From NCBI GenBank assembly GCA_937125395.1, contig CAKZLI010000054.1:62001-126000 (forward strand): a stretch of DNA of 64,000 bases. Direction: 5' to 3'. The notes under the pieces are model-generated. The model ran no database searches and had not been told where the DNA came from. It saw only the letters and a list, made by a program, of their open reading frames with translations. How positions within the stretch are numbered: the first letter of the stretch is position 1; every line of letters starts with the position of its first letter. The DNA comes from an uncultured Glaciecola sp. Lineage in GTDB: Bacteria > Pseudomonadota > Gammaproteobacteria > Enterobacterales > Alteromonadaceae. Shown one piece after another: positions 58,933 to 64,000 of the stretch. The translations under genes and the position numbers were made by a program.

Positions 58933-59232
58933 ATGAAGTTTTATCTTTCCACCAAACATATACCACAATTACACAATGTGCCGTTGACTCAACGCGTGTC
59001 AATGTTAGAACAAGCAACAGCAAAGTTAACTATTCCCGAAAAAACACTCTTAAATATTTTAAAACTCTGTGTTATCGCACCGTTTTTCATTGTGATATTG
59101 CGTGTCGTCAATGATTGGACATCACTAATCTGGGCTGGCGTTATTTTATTGCTTTATCCACTTCTGGTTAGGCCGATACAATTTTCAATGAGTGTTAAAT
59201 ATTTACCCCAACCTAACAAAACCGAAGATTAA
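58933..59232 (+). CDS. Small membrane protein (DUF6170-like)
   Basis: The 99 residues have a polar N-terminal half (KHIPQLHNVPLTQRVSMLEQATAKLTIPEKTLLNILKL) and two close hydrophobic segments (CVIAPFFIVILRVV and SLIWAGVILLLYPLLV), so a hairpin in the inner membrane is likely. The pattern resembles the DUF6170 family of Alteromonadales, recalled from memory and not checked. Function is unknown. It lies 9 bases upstream of galE and probably shares its transcript. Confidence 0.65.
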   Translation: MKFYLSTKHIPQLHNVPLTQRVSMLEQATAKLTIPEKTLLNILKLCVIAPFFIVILRVVNDWTSLIWAGVILLLYPLLVRPIQFSMSVKYLPQPNKTED

Positions 59233-59241
59233 GGAAAATCT

Positions 59242-60264
59242 ATGTCAACAATTCTTGTTACAGGCGGTGCCGGCTATATCGGCTCGCACACCGTATTACA
59301 ATTATTAGAGCAAGGAGATGAGGTTGTCGTTTTAGATAACCTATGTAATTCATCAACAGAATCTCTCAATCGTGTCGAACAGTTAAACGGTCGTTCAGTA
59401 ACGATGATTGAAGGAGATATCCGCGATACCGGAATATTAAGAGATGTATTTGGGCAACATCAAATTGACTCTGTTATCCATTTTGCAGGGTTAAAAGCCG
59501 TTGGTGAATCAGTGGCCAATCCATTAAGTTACTATGCAAACAATGTCTACGGTACGGTTCAATTATGCAAGGTAATGAGCGAGTTTCAGGTCAAGAATAT
59601 TGTGTTTTCTTCGTCAGCAACTGTCTATGGGGACCCTACCGAACTGCCATTAAAAGAATCTATGCCTACCGGCACACCAACCAATCCTTATGGACAATCC
59701 AAACTAATGGTAGAACATGTCCTTAATGATGTTTATGTATCTGATCCTTCATGGAATATTGCTATTTTGCGGTATTTTAATCCAGTTGGTGCTCACGAAT
59801 CCGGCCGCATTGGCGAAGATCCCAATGGCATTCCTAACAACTTAATGCCGTTTATTAGTCAAACAGCGACGGGTAAGCGTTCCTCTCTCGCAGTATTTGG
59901 TGATGACTATGCGACTGCCGATGGGACTGGCGTCAGAGATTATATTCATGTGGTTGATTTGGCTCAAGGCCATCTAAAAGCCCTGAATGCGTTAGCCAAG
60001 CAACCCGGTGTGTTGACAGTTAACTTAGGCACTGGAATTGGTTACAGTGTATTAGATATGGTAAAAGCATTTACTTTAGCCAGTGGCGTGACCATTCCAT
60101 ATCAAATCGTTGCTCGCCGTCCAGGGGATGTCGCTGCCTGTTATGCTGATCCTAGCCATGCATCAGCTGTATTAGGTTGGACAGCGGAACGTGATTTACA
60201 GACGATGTGTAATGATACATGGCGCTGGCAGTCCAATAATCCAAACGGCTATAGCAATACCTAG
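59242..60264 (+). CDS. galE: UDP-glucose 4-epimerase GalE
   Basis: GalE interconverts UDP-glucose and UDP-galactose. The 340-residue extended short-chain dehydrogenase has [19 protein letters not shown] for [11 protein letters not shown] for the catalytic Ser/Thr, and the YxxxK pair in [43 protein letters not shown] contacts the sugar nucleotide. AAGGA precedes the ATG. It uses the product of GalU, encoded 3.5 kb away. Confidence 0.97.
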   Translation: MSTILVTGGAGYIGSHTVLQLLEQGDEVVVLDNLCNSSTESLNRVEQLNGRSVTMIEGDIRDTGILRDVFGQHQIDSVIHFAGLKAVGESVANPLSYYANNVYGTVQLCKVMSEFQVKNIVFSSSATVYGDPTELPLKESMPTGTPTNPYGQSKLMVEHVLNDVYVSDPSWNIAILRYFNPVGAHESGRIGEDPNGIPNNLMPFISQTATGKRSSLAVFGDDYATADGTGVRDYIHVVDLAQGHLKALNALAKQPGVLTVNLGTGIGYSVLDMVKAFTLASGVTIPYQIVARRPGDVAACYADPSHASAVLGWTAERDLQTMCNDTWRWQSNNPNGYSNT

Positions 60265-60274
60265 TGATAACCAA

Positions 60275-60319
60275 TAAAAAAGCCCCCGATAGTGTTTCGT
60301 CACTATTGGGGGCTTTTTT
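60275..60319. terminator. Bidirectional terminator between galE and mlaA
   Basis: AAAAAAGCCCCCGATAGTG pairs with CACTATTGGGGGCTTTTTT (one wobble) around TTTCGT, a very strong stem with A and T runs on both sides. It serves both convergent genes. Confidence 0.96.
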
Positions 60320-60364
60320 GTTTGAGAGTTTAGTAGTTTAAGAAGTTAATCAGATAAAGACGTA

Positions 60365-61174
60365 TTATAAGTCGTCAAGTAACCCCTCAAATTCAGCAAA
60401 ATCTTCCATCTCTTCTGCTTGTTCAGCTTCTGTTTGTTGGACTTGGCCATCTTTTACTTTAAATTCTAAATTTTGAAAATACGCATTTTTAACAAAAGCA
60501 TACGGATCCAATGAGCTGTTTAACGTATTTTCTTGTGAAAGCACACGTGCACGACCTTCTAAAGCCCCAACAATCCCACTAAACAGCGTAAAGTTACTAT
60601 TGAGTAGATTCAATGGAAACATCATATTATCCACTACATCACCTGTTGTGGAGCGAATATCAGTTGGACCGCGTGCCGGTACCATTAAATATGGACCAGT
60701 TTGCACTCCCCAGTTACCCAGCACTTCACCAAAGGATTCTTTTTCGATTTGTAAGTCCATTGCAGTAGCAACATCAAAGATCCCTAACACACCGACTGTG
60801 CTGTTGACTAAAAAACGAGCCAGACTCACCATAGTGCCATCTATTTTACCTTGCAACATGTTGTTAAGCATATGCCCAGGTTCAGAGAGGTTATTCGAAA
60901 AGTTAACCAAGCCAGAACGCACAAACTGAGGTGTCACTGCAACATACCCCTGCGTGACAGGTTTTAATAAATATTTATCTAATACATCATAGTTAAAATC
61001 CCACATCACACGGTTAATGCCCTCAATCGGGTCGCGTGGATCGACATACACCTCATCGGTAACTGCGGTTTCATTTGTCACGGCTTTGGTCGCATCGACT
61101 TGCGCTTTATGGTTATTTGCACAGCCACTAAGTAGAAGGACTGACAGGCCGATTATCAAGATAGGGTTTTTCAC
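60365..61174 (-). CDS. mlaA: Phospholipid-binding lipoprotein MlaA (VacJ)
   Basis: MlaA sits in the outer membrane with porins and removes misplaced phospholipids from the outer leaflet. The 269 residues have a signal peptide with lipobox LSGC (Cys 18). The MlaA core follows, with DPIEGINRVMWDFNYDVLDKYLLKPVTQGY, FVRSGLVNFSNNLSEPGHMLNNMLQGK and a GxxxxMPARGPT-like region, and an acidic C-terminal tail. The start is GTG and overlaps the ccmI stop (GTGA), with GAGGAA upstream. This ties it to the ccm operon and not to other mla genes. Confidence 0.93.
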   Translation of the reverse strand: MKNPILIIGLSVLLLSGCANNHKAQVDATKAVTNETAVTDEVYVDPRDPIEGINRVMWDFNYDVLDKYLLKPVTQGYVAVTPQFVRSGLVNFSNNLSEPGHMLNNMLQGKIDGTMVSLARFLVNSTVGVLGIFDVATAMDLQIEKESFGEVLGNWGVQTGPYLMVPARGPTDIRSTTGDVVDNMMFPLNLLNSNFTLFSGIVGALEGRARVLSQENTLNSSLDPYAFVKNAYFQNLEFKVKDGQVQQTEAEQAEEMEDFAEFEGLLDDL

Positions 61175-62409
61175 TTAATTTCCTCATTGATCATAATGGT
61201 GACGGGTATAACCGCATTAGGCTCTTTGGTAATCGTCGTTGTGCCTTGCAATTCACCAATACTGGTTTGTACATTTTCATCAAACGACAAACGAGCGACC
61301 AGTTTAACCGCTGATATATCATTCAACGAATAACTGGCCATCATAGCATCTGCATTAGTGAGAGTGACTGTCATCGGTAAGACTCGTAAATCCAGTTTTT
61401 TAACCGCAACAGGCAATGGATTAGTACCTTGAGCATCTTTGGCAAAGACAAACAAATACGATGGTTGTAAGCGATTTACTTGTGCTAATCGTGCATTCAT
61501 CTCAGCAGTCGCATTGATCGTCACACTAAAACCAGTTGCGACTTTAGGTTGTCCATTGAGTTCATCAATCCGTGCTTGTATTTGCACTATTGCCGGATTA
61601 TTTGCCGGTAACAAGTCTTTTACTTGCGCAAAATACCGTTCAGACATCGCCACATCTCCCACCTGCCCGGACGTCATTGCTAACATCAATGCCGCTTGAT
61701 TATTGTCTGGTTCTAAACTCAATAGCTTTGTCAGCACAGGCACAGCTTGGCGTAAGTAATCAAGCTGATTAGGCATCATTAATGCTTGCGCATAGCTGGC
61801 CAAAGTTTCAGTGTTATTTGGCGCAATCAATAACGATTTTTCAAATGCTTGATAAGATTGTTCAAACTGACTCAATGCACTATATAAGCGACCTAAGAGC
61901 ATCCACCCTGTGGCATCTTCCGCATTATTGGCAATCAGTGAACGGATCGCTAAGGTAAAATCTTGAATATCATCCATCGATACATCTTGTGATGGATTGA
62001 CAATAATCTTATCCGTTAACACATTCATTTGTGCTTGTGCGTCTATCAAGCGCTGCATACCGGTTAATTGATTACTGTGCCAATAGACAGTCGCAACGGC
62101 AATAACCAATGCAATGAACAAGCTGACACTTACTGGTTTACTCAACTTAGGGATGGAGCTTGTTGGTGATTGAGTTTCATCGAGTAATGCCAGTTTAAGC
62201 TCTTTTTGTGCCTGCTCTTGATGTTTTTTAGAAATAATCCCCTGAGCGTATTCAGCATCAATTTCTATCAACCGTTGTTTGATCAAGCGTGTATTAGATA
62301 ATGTATACGCCTGTTCATGAGCCTTAAGGTTTCGCTTGTATAACGGATAAAAGATAAATCCCAGCGCGACAGCAACCATGGCTGCGGCAAAGAGGTAAAA
62401 TTCAATCAT
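61171..62409 (-). CDS. ccmI: Cytochrome c biogenesis protein CcmI
   Basis: CcmI holds apocytochrome c for haem ligation by CcmF/CcmH. The 412-residue product has two N-terminal membrane helices (about 2-22 and 95-112). A basic loop between them includes QRLIEIDAEYAQGIISKKHQEQAQKEL, and periplasmic TPR repeats follow (about 160-290: GWMLLGRLYSALSQFEQSYQAFEKSLLIAPNN). A beta-rich C-terminal domain ends the protein. It overlaps ccmH upstream (ATGA) and mlaA downstream. Confidence 0.93.
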   Translation of the reverse strand: MIEFYLFAAAMVAVALGFIFYPLYKRNLKAHEQAYTLSNTRLIKQRLIEIDAEYAQGIISKKHQEQAQKELKLALLDETQSPTSSIPKLSKPVSVSLFIALVIAVATVYWHSNQLTGMQRLIDAQAQMNVLTDKIIVNPSQDVSMDDIQDFTLAIRSLIANNAEDATGWMLLGRLYSALSQFEQSYQAFEKSLLIAPNNTETLASYAQALMMPNQLDYLRQAVPVLTKLLSLEPDNNQAALMLAMTSGQVGDVAMSERYFAQVKDLLPANNPAIVQIQARIDELNGQPKVATGFSVTINATAEMNARLAQVNRLQPSYLFVFAKDAQGTNPLPVAVKKLDLRVLPMTVTLTNADAMMASYSLNDISAVKLVARLSFDENVQTSIGELQGTTTITKEPNAVIPVTIMINEEIK

Positions 62410-62891
62410 TTGTCTTTCTCCAATAACGCATCCGCTTGTGCTATTAAATCAGCCTGCTCTTGTGGATTATCAGAGAATGCCTGAGGGCGCTTTTTAATCA
62501 AAATCAACACACCAAACAACAAAACACTAAAGGGTAATACCCACAACCACACTGTATTAGAATTGACTGGCGGCTGATAATGAACAAAATCACCATAACG
62601 CTGCTTCATAAAATCAATCACCTCATCCTGCCCTTGCCCATCAGTCACCAATTGATAAACTTTTCGGCGCATATCATGGGCAATCATCGCGTCAGAATCG
62701 GCGATATTTTGGTTCTGACACATTGGACAACGTAATTCTTGCGTGAGGCGTTTAAAATCCTTACGTTGTTGTTCAGTGGCAAACGCATAGTTTTCTTCTG
62801 TCGCTAAAACAGGTTGGCTGATACTTGCCAAGCCAATACATAACACTAGTACAGCGAGCAATGTGCTACTTGCAAATCGTGTCAGTATCAT
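62406..62891 (-). CDS. ccmH: Cytochrome c-type biogenesis protein CcmH
   Basis: CcmH is a membrane-anchored thiol oxidoreductase that reduces apocytochrome c for haem attachment. The 161 residues have a signal sequence, the LRCPMCQNQNIADSDA motif (Cys 55 and 58), KRYGDFVHYQPP, and a C-terminal membrane anchor (TVWLWVLPFSVLLFGVLILI). The start and stop codons overlap ccmG and ccmI as ATGA. Confidence 0.96.
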   Translation of the reverse strand: MILTRFASSTLLAVLVLCIGLASISQPVLATEENYAFATEQQRKDFKRLTQELRCPMCQNQNIADSDAMIAHDMRRKVYQLVTDGQGQDEVIDFMKQRYGDFVHYQPPVNSNTVWLWVLPFSVLLFGVLILIKKRPQAFSDNPQEQADLIAQADALLEKDK

Positions 62892-63475
62892 TGCATCTCT
62901 CCAGAAGAAGGCTTAGTCAGTTCATCGTAGATAGGCGCAAATTTTTTGCTCCAGACACGCGGATTAATATCACCAATATGATGTACGCGGATAATGCCTT
63001 GTTGATCAATGAGTAGTGTCTCTGGTGCGCCGGTTACCCCAAGATCAAGTGACGTGTCACGGTATACATCAAAAATATTAAACACAAAAGGATTACCTAG
63101 CTGATTGGTGGTTGCAACGACTTCTTGTTGAACCCGTGCCAATGTTTTAGTGCCAAAATCGGGATCTAAATCTTGGTCATAATACAAGCCGACAAAACGC
63201 ACCCCTTGCTCACTGAGTTCTGTCAGATAAGGTAATTCAATCGCGCATGTCACACACCACACTCCCCAGATATTCAATAATGTCACTTCGCCATTAAACA
63301 CATCTTGGGTATAAATTACACTAGGGTCCATAAGATCCGGCAAACTAAATTCAGGCATTGGTTTGGCTAAAACCTGCGAATCGCGCTCTCTAGGATCAGA
63401 GAAGAGTCCTTGATACAAAAAAAACACCAACGCAAGAAAACCAACTAAAGGAACCAAAAAGCGTGTATTAATCAT
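62888..63475 (-). CDS. ccmG: Thiol:disulfide interchange protein CcmG (DsbE)
   Basis: CcmG keeps the apocytochrome c haem-binding cysteines reduced. The 195-residue product has one N-terminal membrane anchor (LVPLVGFLALVFFLYQGL) and a thioredoxin fold with WCVTC (Cys 74 and 77), then GAPETLLIDQQGIIRVHHIG for the cis-Pro region. It is coupled to ccmF and ccmH by ATGA overlaps. Confidence 0.96.
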   Translation of the reverse strand: MINTRFLVPLVGFLALVFFLYQGLFSDPRERDSQVLAKPMPEFSLPDLMDPSVIYTQDVFNGEVTLLNIWGVWCVTCAIELPYLTELSEQGVRFVGLYYDQDLDPDFGTKTLARVQQEVVATTNQLGNPFVFNIFDVYRDTSLDLGVTGAPETLLIDQQGIIRVHHIGDINPRVWSKKFAPIYDELTKPSSGEMQ

Positions 63476-64000
63476 GCGACTTGCACCCCGTGTTTTGCGA
63501 GCTTTTTCATCCGATAACGTTTATCAAACATTGAACACACACCACCTAAAGCCATAATACCTGCGCCTAACCATATCCAAATAACAAACGGTTTGTAATA
63601 GACTCTGACAGCCCATGACTGATCATCCAATTGTTCACCCAAGGCAATAAATATATCTCGGAACAACGTTGTATGAATACCCGCTTCGGTCATAGTAATA
63701 CTTTTAACTGAGTAGTAGCGTTTTTCAGGTTCTAGATGCACGACAAAATCACCGTCTTGGTACACATCAAAAATCCCACGATCTGCGCTGTAATTGGGAC
63801 CTTGAATTGATTGTACTTCACTAAAATCGATGCTGTATTGGGCAATCGTGACTTGGTCACCAAATTGCATTCGAACGTCACGCTCGGTTTCAAAATTACT
63901 CACTAATGTAATACCGATTAATGACACTGCAAAGCCTACATGTCCTAATATCATTCCCCAATGACTTGGCGTTAATTGACGTAAATTAACTAAAACCGAT
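63472..64000 (-). CDS. ccmF: Haem lyase subunit CcmF (N-terminus beyond window)
   Basis: CcmF delivers haem to apocytochrome c in the system I maturation pathway. Only the C-terminal part of about 175 residues is present, running off the right edge with no stop. It includes a membrane helix (HVGFAVSLIGITLVS), a periplasmic domain (EPEKRYYSVKSITMTEAGIHTTLFRDIFIALGE), and the last helix (PFVIWIWLGAGIMALGGVCSMFDKRYR). The Met at 63954 is internal; the frame continues upstream to base 64000. Confidence 0.95.
   Translation of the reverse strand, partial: SVLVNLRQLTPSHWGMILGHVGFAVSLIGITLVSNFETERDVRMQFGDQVTIAQYSIDFSEVQSIQGPNYSADRGIFDVYQDGDFVVHLEPEKRYYSVKSITMTEAGIHTTLFRDIFIALGEQLDDQSWAVRVYYKPFVIWIWLGAGIMALGGVCSMFDKRYRMKKLAKHGVQVA

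Overview
The window looks like a chromosomal core segment of a motile, Gram-negative gammaproteobacterium. It is most probably a marine member of the Alteromonadales or a relative; that placement is inference from gene content and AT-leaning codon use, not from a marker search. The grounds are the Vibrio/Shewanella-type flagellar block (flgT, flgP, cheV and cheR next to flgB, sigma-54 promoters), complete bam/lpx, ccm and mla envelope genes, and local gene orders shared with Escherichia coli (purL-mltF-tadA; dnaE-accA; rpsB-tsf-pyrH-frr-uppS-cdsA-dxr-rseP-bamA-skp; truC, yqcA, csrB, syd, queF, ppnN). I see no insertion sequence, prophage, CRISPR array, tRNA or rRNA.

Layout. 1-11400 is the flagellar/chemotaxis block: flgH(partial)-G-F and flgE-D-C-B on the minus strand, then cheR-cheV, divergent flgA with flgM-flgN, then flgP, flgT and smrA. 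Strong sigma-54 sites precede flgB and flgF, weaker ones precede flgA and flgT, and a sigma-28 site precedes flgM. A terminator separates flgE from flgF. 11634-21430 holds purL, mltF, tadA, a PspB-like peptide, a CPA2 antiporter and tilS. 21419-39980 is a long minus-strand run for macromolecule and envelope synthesis: rpsB, tsf, pyrH, frr, uppS, cdsA, dxr, rseP, bamA, skp, fabZ, lpxA, lpxB, rnhB, dnaE and accA, mostly closely spaced or overlapping. lpxD is missing from its usual place between skp and fabZ.

40061-44331 carries map-glnD-dapD. 44336-52920 is the yqcA-truC...syd-queF...ppnN neighbourhood with lineage genes of the DUF3549, DUF3301, GNAT and DUF3192 types. Its largest non-coding stretch, 46962-47540, contains a clear CsrB-type regulatory RNA on the minus strand. 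It has about two dozen GGA motifs, several in hairpin loops, a rho-independent terminator, and a GacA/UvrY-type palindrome about 180 bp upstream. 53096-60264 has an NAD-type isocitrate dehydrogenase behind a structured leader, a ComEA-like protein, galU-ugd, a POT peptide transporter, a small membrane protein and galE. 60365-64000 is the end of a cytochrome c maturation operon (ccmF-ccmG-ccmH-ccmI) with mlaA translationally coupled to its end.

The second intergenic stretch over 300 bases, 39701-40060, holds the rpsB promoter and long leader plus the map ribosome-binding site. Most of the window is ordinary core genome. The non-routine signals are the CsrB-like RNA and its control site, the absent lpxD with a hairpin in its place, the structured leaders before the isocitrate dehydrogenase and ugd, the GGDEF-ppnN coupling, and the ccmI-mlaA coupling.
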